Source of the DNA: Hydrogenophaga sp. IBVHS2
GTDB lineage: Bacteria; Pseudomonadota; Gammaproteobacteria; Burkholderiales; Burkholderiaceae_C
Direction of reading: 5' to 3'
DNA: 64,000 nucleotides
NCBI RefSeq assembly: GCF_002127215.1
Contig: NZ_NFUT01000007.1
Location: 44,647 to 108,646 of the forward strand
Shown: piece by piece, positions 40,476 through 49,293 of the stretch
How the letters are laid out: every line of letters starts with the position of its first letter
Position numbering within the stretch: the stretch's first letter is position 1
Made by a program: the position numbers and the translations under genes
The notes under the pieces: model-generated
What the model was told of the DNA's origin: nothing
Databases searched by the model: none
The model's input: only the letters and a program-made list of their open reading frames with translations

Positions 40476-40505
40476 TTGACGTCATGTTGTCGGTCCGACG
40501 ACAAT
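40476..40505 (+). promoter_or_regulatory. Candidate promoter of the Crp/Fnr gene
   Basis: TTGACG (40476-40481), an 18 bp spacer and GACAAT (40500-40505) resemble a sigma70 promoter, placing transcription start near 40512, about 36 bp before the ATG. A palindrome overlaps the -10 box. Confidence 0.5.
40487..40504. promoter_or_regulatory. TTGTCG-N6-CGACAA palindromic operator
   Basis: Perfect 6 bp arms with a 6 bp spacer match the half-site geometry of Crp/Fnr-family sites. It lies in the divergent region between the CoA-ligase/liv operon and the Crp/Fnr-type gene, overlapping the -10 region of the latter. It probably binds the encoded regulator. Confidence 0.6.
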
Positions 40506-40547
40506 TTCGGGTCTACCCTGCCTGGGACTTTCCCTAGAACGCACGAC

Positions 40548-41303
40548 ATGACCGCTTTCACCGCCCGCCGCTCCGCCGCCGTGCTGCGCGACTCGGCCCG
40601 CCAGGCCACGCCGGACGAGCTGCGCGAGATTCCCTGGCTGCACCGCCTCACCGATGCCGAGCGCGAACGCGCCCTGGACGCGCTGGTGGTGGGCGAGGCC
40701 GAGCCGGGCGACTACATCTGCCGCATCGGCCGGCCGGTGACCTACTGGTTCGGGCTGGTGGACGGCCTGCTCAAGATGAGCAACGACGAGTCCCAGGGGC
40801 CGGCCATCACCTTCACCGGCGTGGCCCCCGGCGGCTGGTTCGGCGAGGGCACGGTGCTCAAGCACGAGCAGTACCGCTACAACATCCAGGCCCTGCGCCG
40901 CAGCCGGGTGGCGGGGCTGCCGGTGGCCACCTTCGACTGGCTGATCGACCACTCGCTGGGCTTCAACCGCTTCGTCATGCTGCAGCTCAATGAACGCCTG
41001 GGCCAGTTCATTGCGGCGCGCGAGATCGACCGCCTGAACAACCCCGACCTGCGCGTGGCCCGCAACCTGGCCGCCCTGTTCCACCCGCTGCTCTCGCCCA
41101 GCGTGGGCGGCTCGCTGCGCATCACCCAGCAGGAACTGGCCTACCTGGTGGGCCTGTCGCGTCAGCGCACCAACGAGGCCCTGTCCACCCTGGAGCGGCT
41201 GGGCTGGATCCGGGTGGAGTACGGCGGCGTGAAGGTGCTGGACCTGCAGGCCCTGCGCAGCGGGCAGATCGAGCCGCCGGCACCCGGCGCATCTCTGGGA
41301 TGA
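40548..41303 (+). CDS. Crp/Fnr family transcriptional regulator
   Basis: A 251-residue regulator. The N-terminal cyclic-nucleotide-binding fold spans about residues 45-155 ([52 protein letters not shown]). The C-terminal winged helix reads [30 protein letters not shown]. There is no Fnr-type N-terminal cysteine cluster, so no Fe-S cofactor is expected; the ligand could be a CoA ester or nucleotide. It is divergent from the CoA-ligase/liv operon and is its likely regulator. Confidence 0.9.
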   Translation: MTAFTARRSAAVLRDSARQATPDELREIPWLHRLTDAERERALDALVVGEAEPGDYICRIGRPVTYWFGLVDGLLKMSNDESQGPAITFTGVAPGGWFGEGTVLKHEQYRYNIQALRRSRVAGLPVATFDWLIDHSLGFNRFVMLQLNERLGQFIAAREIDRLNNPDLRVARNLAALFHPLLSPSVGGSLRITQQELAYLVGLSRQRTNEALSTLERLGWIRVEYGGVKVLDLQALRSGQIEPPAPGASLG

Positions 41304-41310
41304 TCGCCCG

Positions 41311-42207
41311 ATGACCGACCGATCCCGCCCTCCGCCGAAACCCGGCACCTTGCGGTTGCAGCCCGCCCCGACCCGGGTGCGCGCCGCCGCCCGGCCCGCC
41401 CCGCCGGCCCAGACCCCCGCACGCCCCGACGGACTGATGCGCCTGAACAAGCTGCTGGCCGAGCGCGGCCTGTGCTCGCGCCGCGAGGCCGACGCCTGGA
41501 TCGAGCAGGGCTGGGTGAAGGTGGACGGCGCACCGGCCGTCATCGGCCAGCCGGTGCGGGTGGATGCGGACATCGACATCGACCCGCGCGCTCGCCAGCA
41601 GCAGGGCAGCCAGGTGACGGTGATCCTGCACAAGCCGGTGGGCTACGTGAGCGGCCAGCCCGAAGACGGCCACGAGGCCGCCGTGACCCTGGTGCAGGCC
41701 CGCAACCGCTGGCGCGACGACCGCAGCCCGCGCCGTTTCGACGGGGCCCAGCTGCGCGGCCTGGCGCCGGCCGGGCGCCTGGACATCGATTCCACCGGCA
41801 TCCTGGTGCTGACCCAGGACGGCCGCGTGGCCCGCCAGCTCATCGGCGAGGACAGCGGCATCCAGAAGGAGTACCTGGTGCGGGTGCAGTGGGCGCCCAA
41901 CGGCCCGCAGGGCGCCGGTGCGGTGGCGCAGGACGTGCAGTCGGTGCTGCCGCGCGAGCGTCTGGCCCTGCTGCGCCACGGGCTGAGCCTGGACGGCCAG
42001 CGCCTCAAGCCGGCCGAGGTCACCTGGCAGAACCCGGAGCAGCTGCGCTTCGTGCTGACCGAGGGCAAGAAGCGCCAGATCCGCCGCATGTGCGAGGCCG
42101 TGGGCCTGCATGTGGTGGGCCTCAAGCGGGTGCGCATCGGCCGGGTGGTGCTGGGCCAGCTGCCGGTGGGGCAGTGGCGCTACCTGGGGCCGGACGAGCA
42201 GTTCTGA
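41311..42207 (+). CDS. RNA pseudouridine synthase (RluF/RsuA family)
   Basis: A 298-residue enzyme. After a basic, Pro/Ala-rich tail of about 40 residues, an S4 RNA-binding domain ([31 protein letters not shown]) precedes the catalytic domain. The catalytic aspartate is in [20 protein letters not shown] (GRLDxDSxGLLLLT motif). The C-terminal [28 protein letters not shown] is diagnostic of the RsuA/RluB/E/F group. The [12 protein letters not shown] variant points to RluF-like rather than RsuA. Confidence 0.87.
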   Translation: MTDRSRPPPKPGTLRLQPAPTRVRAAARPAPPAQTPARPDGLMRLNKLLAERGLCSRREADAWIEQGWVKVDGAPAVIGQPVRVDADIDIDPRARQQQGSQVTVILHKPVGYVSGQPEDGHEAAVTLVQARNRWRDDRSPRRFDGAQLRGLAPAGRLDIDSTGILVLTQDGRVARQLIGEDSGIQKEYLVRVQWAPNGPQGAGAVAQDVQSVLPRERLALLRHGLSLDGQRLKPAEVTWQNPEQLRFVLTEGKKRQIRRMCEAVGLHVVGLKRVRIGRVVLGQLPVGQWRYLGPDEQF

Positions 42208-42236
42208 GCCCGATCACACCTCCCCTTGAAACCCCG

Positions 42237-42275
42237 ACCGGCCGGCCCCATCTCCCGGCCGGTTTCTTTTTCTCT
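42237..42275 (+). terminator. Rho-independent terminator before htpG
   Basis: ACCGGCCGG (42237-42245) and CCGGCCGGT (42255-42263) form a perfect 9 bp stem followed by a T-rich tail (TTCTTTTTCTC). It ends the pseudouridine synthase transcript just ahead of the htpG start. Confidence 0.8.
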
Positions 42276-42287
42276 TCCCCATCGACC

Positions 42288-44162
42288 ATGAGCAAACAGA
42301 CCCACTCCTTCCAGGCCGAAGTCGCCCAGCTGCTGCACCTCGTCACCCACTCGCTGTACTCCAACCCGGACATCTTCCTGCGCGAGCTGGTGTCCAACGC
42401 CTCGGACGCCTGCGACAAGCTGCGCTTCGAGTCGCTGGCCCACCCGGACTGGCTGGAAGAAGCGCCCGAGCTGCAGGTGCAGGTGGCCTTCGACCGCGAG
42501 GCCCGCACCATCACCATCACCGACAACGGCATCGGCATGAGCGCGCAGGAGGCCATCGACCACCTGGGCACCATTGCCAAGAGCGGCACCCGCGATTTCA
42601 TGAGCCGGCTCAGCGGCGACCAGAAATCGCAGGCCTCGGAGACCGGCCAGCTCATCGGGCAGTTCGGCGTGGGCTTCTATTCGGGCTTCATCGTCGCCGA
42701 CCGCATCGTGGTGGAAAGCCGCCGCGCCGGTCTGAGCCCGGCCGAGGGCGTGCGCTGGACCAGCGGCGGCAGCGGCGACTTCGAGGTCGAGGCCATCGAG
42801 CGCGGTGCGCGCGGCACCAGCGTCATCCTGCACCTGCGCGAGGACAAGACCGAATACCTCAACCACTGGAAGCTCAAGTCCATCATCGCCCGGTACTCCG
42901 ACCACATCAGCCTGCCGGTGCGCATGCAGAAGGAGGAGTGGGACAGCGAGAAGAGCGAGTACGTGCTCAAGGACGAGTGGGAAACCGTGAACTCGGCCAA
43001 TGCCCTGTGGAGCCGAGCCAAAAAGGACATCAGCGACGAGCAGTACACCGAGTTCTACAAGACCATCAGCCACGACACCGAAGCGCCGCTGGCCTGGAGC
43101 CACAACCGGGTGGAGGGCAGCACCGAATACACCCAGCTGCTCTACATCCCGGCCAAGGCCCCGCACGACCTCTGGAACCGCGACCGCAAGGCCGGCATCA
43201 AGCTGTACGTCAAGCGCGTGTTCATCATGGACGAGGCCGAGAGCCTCATGCCCGCCTACCTGCGCTGGGTCAAGGGCGTGGTGGATTCGAGCGACCTGCC
43301 GCTCAACGTCAGCCGCGAACTGCTGCAGGAAAGCCGCGACGTCAAGGCCATCCGCGACGGCAACACCCGCCGTGTGCTCTCGCTGCTGGACGATCTGGCC
43401 AAGGACGCCGACAAGTACGAGGGCTTCTACCGGGCCTTCGGTGCCGTGCTCAAGGAAGGCCTGGGCGAGGACTTTGCCAACCGCGAGAAGATCGCGAAGC
43501 TGCTGCGTTTTGCCAGCAGCAACCAGGAGGGCATCACCTCCCTGGCCGACTACAAGGCCCGCATGAAGGAGGGCCAGAAGGCCATCTACTTTATTACCGC
43601 CGACACCGAGGCCGCCGCCCGCCACAGCCCGCAGCTCGAGGTGTTCCGCAAAAAGGGCATCGAAGTCCTGCTGATGACCGACCGGGTGGACGAGTGGGCC
43701 CTGTCCTTCCTGCCCGAGTTCGACGGCACGCCGCTGCAGAGCGTGGCCAAGGGCGCCGTCGACCTGGGCGACCTGCAGGACGAGGCCGAAAAGAAGGCCG
43801 CCGAGGAAGCCGCCGAACACTTCAAGCCGGTGCTGGAGAAGCTGCGCGAAAGCCTCAAGGACAAGGCCCGCGACGTGCGCGTCACCTCGCGCCTGGTCGA
43901 CTCGCCCGCCTGCCTGGTGGTGGAAGACGGCGAGTACTCCACCCAGCTGGCCCGCCTGCTCAAGCAGGCCGGCCAGCAGGCCCCGGAGATCAAGCCCATT
44001 CTGGAAGTGAACGCCGGCCACGCCCTGGTGAAGAAGCTGGAGGGCTCCGCCCACTTCGACGACCTGGCCCACATCCTGTTCGACCAGGCCCTGCTGGCCG
44101 AGGGTGGATTGCCGGAAGACCCGGCGGGGTATGTGAAGCGGGTGAACGCGTTGCTGGTGTGA
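42288..44162 (+). CDS. htpG: Chaperone HtpG (Hsp90)
   Basis: A 624-residue bacterial Hsp90, the same length as E. coli HtpG. The GHKL ATPase domain shows [40 protein letters not shown] and [15 protein letters not shown]. The middle domain has the conserved catalytic-loop region [19 protein letters not shown]. The C-terminal dimerisation domain is complete. It assists folding of client proteins in the cytoplasm. It is preceded by a terminator, so it needs its own promoter, which I cannot identify in the 26 bp left between; the promoter may overlap the terminator or the upstream gene. Confidence 0.97.
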   Translation: MSKQTHSFQAEVAQLLHLVTHSLYSNPDIFLRELVSNASDACDKLRFESLAHPDWLEEAPELQVQVAFDREARTITITDNGIGMSAQEAIDHLGTIAKSGTRDFMSRLSGDQKSQASETGQLIGQFGVGFYSGFIVADRIVVESRRAGLSPAEGVRWTSGGSGDFEVEAIERGARGTSVILHLREDKTEYLNHWKLKSIIARYSDHISLPVRMQKEEWDSEKSEYVLKDEWETVNSANALWSRAKKDISDEQYTEFYKTISHDTEAPLAWSHNRVEGSTEYTQLLYIPAKAPHDLWNRDRKAGIKLYVKRVFIMDEAESLMPAYLRWVKGVVDSSDLPLNVSRELLQESRDVKAIRDGNTRRVLSLLDDLAKDADKYEGFYRAFGAVLKEGLGEDFANREKIAKLLRFASSNQEGITSLADYKARMKEGQKAIYFITADTEAAARHSPQLEVFRKKGIEVLLMTDRVDEWALSFLPEFDGTPLQSVAKGAVDLGDLQDEAEKKAAEEAAEHFKPVLEKLRESLKDKARDVRVTSRLVDSPACLVVEDGEYSTQLARLLKQAGQQAPEIKPILEVNAGHALVKKLEGSAHFDDLAHILFDQALLAEGGLPEDPAGYVKRVNALLV

Positions 44163-44193
44163 CGCGATTGCGGTGAGCACGGTCTGCCGAGCG

Positions 44194-44211
44194 CCAGCAC
44201 CCCGGTGCTGG
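44194..44211 (+). terminator. Hairpin downstream of htpG
   Basis: CCAGCAC and GTGCTGG form a perfect 7 bp stem around CCCG, 32 bp past the htpG stop. No T-tract follows, so termination would need Rho or be weak. Confidence 0.35.
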
Positions 44212-44280
44212 TCCGGCCCGACGGGGGCGGCGTTGCGAAGTCAGGCAGCAGGTTTGGCTGCATGGGTCTTCATCGCCGAA

Positions 44281-44286
44281 TACACT
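44281..44286 (+). promoter_or_regulatory. Candidate -10 box of the phc-type operon
   Basis: TACACT lies 52 bp before the GTG start of the methyltransferase gene, in AT-richer sequence than its surroundings. The best -35-like hexamer (TTGGCT, 44254-44259) is 21 bp away, longer than normal, so the promoter is uncertain or activator-dependent. Confidence 0.3.
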
Positions 44287-44338
44287 CGCCCGGCCGATCT
44301 CTCGCTTCATCGAACCGAACCACCGCAAGACGAACACC

Positions 44339-45742
44339 GTGTATCTACAGCACCCCTTCGAACCGGTCGTCACATTTCGCAACAGCCAGGGCGAGGCCGC
44401 GCGCGGCACCATCACCAGCCTGCAGCGCCGCTCTCTTGTGATGGAGGTCTACAACCCGTACTCGATCGTCCAGGTCAGTGAAGTGCTCAGCGACCTGACC
44501 ATCCGGTCGGGCACCCACACCATCTACAAGGGCAAGGCCGTGGTCGTCAGCCTCATGAACACCGGCCTGATGGCGGTGGTGTCGGTGGCGCTGATCGACG
44601 AATGGTCCGAACTGGGGGTCTACGGCGCCGGTCAGGCCCGCATCGGTGACGAGGCCCGCCAGTTCGTGGACGGCTGGATGGAGCGGTTCCGCATCAGCGA
44701 GGGCTACATGGTGGCGGTCGGCAAGATCCGCGCCTTCCTGGCCGAGGTGGCGCGCTGGACCGATCAGGCCGATCTGTCCAGCGCCCTGCCCCGAGCCGAG
44801 GGGGGCAGCCTGCGGTCGGACGTGTTCATGGAACTCGCCACGCCGGTCATCACGGCGGCGGCCGATTACTTTGCCGACCTCGAGTGCGAAATTGCCTCGG
44901 TCATCGATGTCGATCAGGACGGCAGCCGCCGTTTCGCCCAGAACGCCATCCATCCGCTGATCCTGCGGGCGCCCTTCGTGTACCGGACCTTTGCCAAGCC
45001 GCTGGGGTACGCGGGGGACTACGAAATGGTCAACCAGATCCTGTCGGATGTGCAGCAGGGCCCGTCCACCTATTTCCAGATCATCAATGCGCTGTTCCTG
45101 GCCTCACCGGTGGCCGAGGCGCACCGCAACCGGATCGACATCCTGGAACGGTCCATGGCGCGGGCGGCCGAGGAAGCGGCAGCGGCGGGCCGTGTGCATT
45201 CGGTCCTGAACATCGGGTGTGGCCCCGCCCAGGAGATCGAACGCTTCATACGGGCCGGCAAGAACCTGGACCGGCTGCGGTTCAGGCTGATCGACTTCAG
45301 CCAGGAGACGCTCGACTACACCCGGGATCGGTTGAACAAGGCGATGAGCGATGTCGGTCAGCGGGTGGACATCGAGTTCCACCAGGACTCGGTCCACAAC
45401 CTGCTCAAGCGGGCCAGCAAGGAGACCCAGGACCCCGCCCAGGCCAGCTTCGACTTCGTGTACTGCGCCGGGCTGTTCGACTACCTGTCCGACAAGGTCT
45501 GTGCCCGGTTGCTGGAATACCTCAAGGCCCGGACCCGGCCCGGCGGGCGCATCCTGGTGACCAATGTGCATTCCAGCAACCGCCAGCGCGGCGTCATGGA
45601 GCACCTGCTGGAGTGGCACCTGATCTACCGTGACGAGGCCGGCATGGTGGCCATCCTGCCGTCGCCCCGGCAACCCGAGCAGATCTACACCGATCCGACC
45701 GGGGTCAATGTGTTCGCGGAATTCCTCACGCCGGAGCATTGA
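44339..45742 (+). CDS. phcB: PhcB-like SAM-dependent methyltransferase (3-hydroxy fatty acid methyl ester signal synthase)
   Basis: A 467-residue protein starting at GTG. Residues 1-95 form a beta-rich, PilZ-like domain (FRNSQGEAARGTITSLQRRSLVMEVYNP). A helical region follows (about 100-280), then a class I methyltransferase with motif I VLNIGCGPAQEIE at 289-301 and FDFVYCAGLFDYLSDKVCARLLEYL. In Ralstonia, PhcB methylates 3-hydroxy fatty acids to 3-OH PAME or 3-OH MAME, the quorum signals. The three genes downstream match phcS, phcR and phcQ in order. Its stop overlaps the phcS start (TGATG). Signal identity cannot be read from sequence. Confidence 0.8.
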   Translation: MYLQHPFEPVVTFRNSQGEAARGTITSLQRRSLVMEVYNPYSIVQVSEVLSDLTIRSGTHTIYKGKAVVVSLMNTGLMAVVSVALIDEWSELGVYGAGQARIGDEARQFVDGWMERFRISEGYMVAVGKIRAFLAEVARWTDQADLSSALPRAEGGSLRSDVFMELATPVITAAADYFADLECEIASVIDVDQDGSRRFAQNAIHPLILRAPFVYRTFAKPLGYAGDYEMVNQILSDVQQGPSTYFQIINALFLASPVAEAHRNRIDILERSMARAAEEAAAAGRVHSVLNIGCGPAQEIERFIRAGKNLDRLRFRLIDFSQETLDYTRDRLNKAMSDVGQRVDIEFHQDSVHNLLKRASKETQDPAQASFDFVYCAGLFDYLSDKVCARLLEYLKARTRPGGRILVTNVHSSNRQRGVMEHLLEWHLIYRDEAGMVAILPSPRQPEQIYTDPTGVNVFAEFLTPEH

Positions 45743-47079
45743 TGCCCGCCGATCTCCGCTCCGCCGGCCCGCTGCGTCTGCAGGACGACGTGCTCGACGT
45801 CCGGCTGCGCTTCAGCAAGATCGGTGCGTTCATATCGGCCTCCCTCATCGTTCTGGGGTTCGGGCTGGATCTGGCCACCTATCCGGATCGTGTGGGCGAA
45901 TTCTTCGTGCTGCGGCTGATCACGGCCACCCTCACCCTGTTGATCATGGCCGCGCTCATGACGCAGGTGGGTCGGCACCAGGTGCAGTGGCTCACCCTGG
46001 CCTGGCTGGTGCTGCCGCAGATCATGATCTCCTGGATGATCTTCCAGACCGATGGCGTGTCCTCCATCTACTTCGTCGGCCTGCAGCTGGCCCTGTTCGG
46101 CGTGGGCCTGCTGGTGCCGATCAGCTATCTGGAGAGCATGGCCTTCGGCCTGTTCACCATCGCCGTGTACTTCGTGGCCTGTTACCTGCACCCCTCCGGC
46201 CTGGGGGACGGTCAGGAGTTCGTGGCCCACTCGATCTTCACCGCGTTTGCGGCCATCATTTCCACCGGCTGCACCTACTTCAACGAACTCAGCCGGGTCA
46301 AGCTGTTCCGGTTGCGTGAGCAGGTCGATGCGCAGAACCTCGAACTGGTCGAGATCAACAGGGCCCTGGCCGAAGTCAAAGGCCAGCTGCTGCAGCGCGA
46401 GAAGATGGCCGCCATCGGCACCCTCTCGGCCGGTCTGATGCACGAGGTCAACAACCCGGTCAACTACAGCCTCATGGCCATCAACATGGGCCTGTCGCTG
46501 CCGGCGGCCGACCAGGACCCGATGCTCAAGGAAAGCCTGATCGATGCCCGCGAAGGCATGCAGCGGGTGCAGAACATCGTCACCGATCTCAAGACCTTCG
46601 CGTACCAGAAGCCCGGCACCGACAGCCAGCGCATCTTCCTGATGGAGAAGGCGATCCGCTCGGCACAGCGTCTGGCCGGCTTCGAGCTCAAGGGCATCGA
46701 GGTGGTGGTGGACCTGCCCCCCGATACCCACGTGACGGGTGACGAACCGGCGCTCATCGGGGTGCTCATCAACCTGTTCAGCAACGCGGCCAAGGCGGTG
46801 CATGCGGCCGCACGGTCGGCGCCGCGCATCGAGGTGAAGGCGGAGCACCGCAACGACCGCCTGTGGGTGCGGGTGCGCGACAACGGCCAGGGCATAGCGC
46901 CCGAGAACATCGACCGGGTCTTCGAGCCTTTCTTCACCACCCGGGACGTCGGCTCCGGCCTCGGGCTGGGCCTGAGCATCAGCTACGGCATCATCCAGCG
47001 GCACGGCGGCGTGCTGTCGGTGGCCAGTGAATTCGGCGCCTGGACCGAGTTCAGCTTCGATCTGCCGAGGCCCGCATGA
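45742..47079 (+). CDS. phcS: PhcS-like sensor histidine kinase
   Basis: A 445-residue kinase with six TM helices at about residues 26-45, 54-76, 83-102, 107-128, 131-150 and 160-180 and almost no periplasmic domain, as expected for a receptor of a lipophilic signal. The phospho-acceptor is H234 in GTLSAGLMHEVNNPVNYS. The ATPase has LINLFSNAAKAV, RDNGQGIAPENIDRVFEPFFTT and GSGLGLGLSISYGIIQ. The ATG at 45742 overlaps the phcB stop, and its own stop overlaps the next start by 4 bp. In Ralstonia, PhcS detects the methyl-ester signal. Confidence 0.83.
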   Translation: MPADLRSAGPLRLQDDVLDVRLRFSKIGAFISASLIVLGFGLDLATYPDRVGEFFVLRLITATLTLLIMAALMTQVGRHQVQWLTLAWLVLPQIMISWMIFQTDGVSSIYFVGLQLALFGVGLLVPISYLESMAFGLFTIAVYFVACYLHPSGLGDGQEFVAHSIFTAFAAIISTGCTYFNELSRVKLFRLREQVDAQNLELVEINRALAEVKGQLLQREKMAAIGTLSAGLMHEVNNPVNYSLMAINMGLSLPAADQDPMLKESLIDAREGMQRVQNIVTDLKTFAYQKPGTDSQRIFLMEKAIRSAQRLAGFELKGIEVVVDLPPDTHVTGDEPALIGVLINLFSNAAKAVHAAARSAPRIEVKAEHRNDRLWVRVRDNGQGIAPENIDRVFEPFFTTRDVGSGLGLGLSISYGIIQRHGGVLSVASEFGAWTEFSFDLPRPA

Positions 47080-48254
47080 GCGATCGCATGCCCCTCGATC
47101 CGGTTCGTCCCATGGTGCTGATGGTCGACGACGAAGCCCAGGCCTGCAAATGGTTCCAGCGGGTCTATGGCGACGAATTCGAGGTCCACACGGCCCTGGG
47201 TGTCGATCAGGCGCTGGCCTGTCTGGCCGGTCCGTGTGCCGAGGCGGCGGTGCTGCTGACCGACTACCGAATGCCCGGTCGCCACGGGGTCGATCTGCTG
47301 CGCGAAGCCAGCCGGCTGCACCCGGCGGTGATCCGGGTGCTGGTCTCGGCCTATGCCGACAAGGACGTGGCCATGCAGGCGGTGAACCACGGTCATGTCG
47401 AATTCATCCTGGAGAAGCCGCTGGACGAGGGCCTGACCCGTCAGGCCCTGCGCGATGCGGTGTCGCTCTTCACGGCGCGTCGCCTGGAGCGTGAGCAGCT
47501 GGATCATCGGTCGGCCATGCTGCGCGACACCCTGGGCCTGCTGGCCCACGAAGTCACCACGCCCCTGGCCACGGTGCAGGGGTATCTCTCGGCCCTGCAG
47601 GACCGGCACGCCGAAAGCCCCGACCCCTCGCAGGCCGAGGCCCGCATCGCACAAGGCCGCCCCGGCGACGTGCGGGCCATGCTGGAGGCGGCGCGCCAGC
47701 GCACCCGGTACGCACAGTCCCTGGTGAGCCGTTTCGTGCAGTCGGCCAGCGAGGCCCATGCCGCCCATGCCGTGCCGCAGCCGGCCGCGTCGGCGCTGGT
47801 GCGTTCGGTGTGCGAGCACTTCCCCTACCACCCCGGCGAGGCCGACTGGGTGCGCATCGACGATGGCCATGACTTCGGGCTTCCCGGCCGCCATGACCTG
47901 GTGTTTCTGGTGGTGTCGACCCTGCTGAAGAACGCGCTGCAGGCGCTGCGCGAGGCCCGTACCCCGTCGCCGCAGGTCCGCCTGCGGCTGCTGCCCATGC
48001 CCGGTCCGCAGGGCGGTCACGCCTGGCACGCCATCCAGGTGGTCGACAACGGTCCCGGCATCGCCGGCGATGTCCTGCATCGGCTCACCCTGGAGCCGCT
48101 CACCACCCGCTCCGACCGGGGCGGGCATGGCATGGGGCTGGTGTTCTGCCGCCGTGTCATGACCTCGCTGGGCGGTGCCGTGACGGTGGCATCCACCCCG
48201 GGCGAGGGCACGGCGGTCACCCTTTGTTTTCCATTGACTGGTTCCAGCGCATAG
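47076..48254 (+). CDS. phcR: PhcR-like response regulator with histidine kinase domain
   Basis: A 392-residue protein with a receiver at residues 12-130 (acidic pocket D18/D19, phospho-acceptor D63 in LLTDYRMPGRHG, K114 in EKPLDEG). It is fused to a histidine kinase module: H158 in LLAHEVTTPLATVQGY, an N-box with LLKNALQALREA, DNGPGIAG and GHGMGLVFC. A receiver joined to a kinase output, placed directly after a PhcS-like kinase, is the peculiar layout of PhcR. It overlaps phcS by 4 bp. It probably transmits the signal towards a PhcA-type regulator encoded elsewhere. Confidence 0.82.
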   Translation: MSDRMPLDPVRPMVLMVDDEAQACKWFQRVYGDEFEVHTALGVDQALACLAGPCAEAAVLLTDYRMPGRHGVDLLREASRLHPAVIRVLVSAYADKDVAMQAVNHGHVEFILEKPLDEGLTRQALRDAVSLFTARRLEREQLDHRSAMLRDTLGLLAHEVTTPLATVQGYLSALQDRHAESPDPSQAEARIAQGRPGDVRAMLEAARQRTRYAQSLVSRFVQSASEAHAAHAVPQPAASALVRSVCEHFPYHPGEADWVRIDDGHDFGLPGRHDLVFLVVSTLLKNALQALREARTPSPQVRLRLLPMPGPQGGHAWHAIQVVDNGPGIAGDVLHRLTLEPLTTRSDRGGHGMGLVFCRRVMTSLGGAVTVASTPGEGTAVTLCFPLTGSSA

Positions 48255-48270
48255 GAGGCGCCCTGCTGCC

Positions 48271-49212
48271 ATGAAAATTCTGTATGTCGATGACGAGGCG
48301 ATGGCGCTGAAGTATTTCGAGCGGCTGGTCAGTCCGCTGGCGCCGGTCATCACGGCCACCTCGGTCGAAGAAGGCCGCGAGATGCTGCGCCTGCACGGGG
48401 CCGAGATCGGCGTGCTGGTGAGCGACCAGCGCATGCCCGGCGAACGCGGCAACGAGCTGCTGAGCTACGCCCGCGAACACCACCCGGGCATCGTGCGCAT
48501 GCTGACCACCGCGTATTCCGAACTGGGGGAGGCCATCGAGGCCATCAACTCCGGCGAGATCTACCGCTACATCAGCAAGCCCTGGGCGCTGGAGAGCCTG
48601 CGTGCCGACCTCAAGAATGCGCTGGAGCTGGCCGAGCTGCGGCGCGAGCGCGACGGTCTGATGCGTGAAAAGATGCTGGCCCATCAGGGCCAGCTCATGG
48701 GCAGTCGCTTGTGCCAGCTGCTGGGCGTGGCATCGGTGATCCGGTCCGACCGGGCCGAGGCGGCCCTGCATGCCTGGGCCACCGGCGCGATGGCGGTGAA
48801 CGCGCCGTCACCCGAGGTCGACTGGCGCCGCTGGGACCATGCCGACCTGCTGCAGGCCGAAGCCCGGCGGGTGGTGCAGGCGGCCCAGGGCATGACCCAC
48901 TGGCTGAATGCCTGGAACGGTGCCTCGGCCGACCCGCTGGCCGTGCTGGCACAGGCGTGGCAGGTGCCGATGGCGGGCGATGCCATCGTGCTGGATCGCG
49001 CCGAGCCCATCAGCCGGCTGCTGCACGGTCCGGCCGGCAGCGAGGTCACCACCGCCGACGCGGCCTGGCTGGCCTGGTTGCTGTGGCAGGGCGGTGGCGC
49101 GCGGGTGCAGGCCGACGGGACGGGCTGGCGCATCGTGCGGTCCGAGCCGGCAGCCCGGCCGGCCGACTGGCTGGCGGCCACCATCGAACGGTTCGGTCCG
49201 TTGCCGGACTGA
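48271..49212 (+). CDS. phcQ: PhcQ-like response regulator
   Basis: A 313-residue protein. The receiver (residues 1-120) has D7/D8, phospho-acceptor D52 in VLVSDQRMPGERGNELL, T80 and K103 in YRYISKPW. A helical stretch (LRADLKNALELAELRRERDGLMREK) leads to a 190-residue C-terminal domain with no recognised output motif; it holds residual kinase-like segments such as WLAWLLWQGGGARV. PhcQ in Ralstonia is likewise a receiver protein closing the phcBSRQ operon. It follows phcR by 16 bp. Confidence 0.78.
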   Translation: MKILYVDDEAMALKYFERLVSPLAPVITATSVEEGREMLRLHGAEIGVLVSDQRMPGERGNELLSYAREHHPGIVRMLTTAYSELGEAIEAINSGEIYRYISKPWALESLRADLKNALELAELRRERDGLMREKMLAHQGQLMGSRLCQLLGVASVIRSDRAEAALHAWATGAMAVNAPSPEVDWRRWDHADLLQAEARRVVQAAQGMTHWLNAWNGASADPLAVLAQAWQVPMAGDAIVLDRAEPISRLLHGPAGSEVTTADAAWLAWLLWQGGGARVQADGTGWRIVRSEPAARPADWLAATIERFGPLPD

Positions 49213-49293
49213 ATCCGTCGGGGAACCCTCCCAGCCCCGGTCCGGTCACAATGGGCAGATCCGCCTTCGCCGCGGATTCCACCGGAGAACGCC

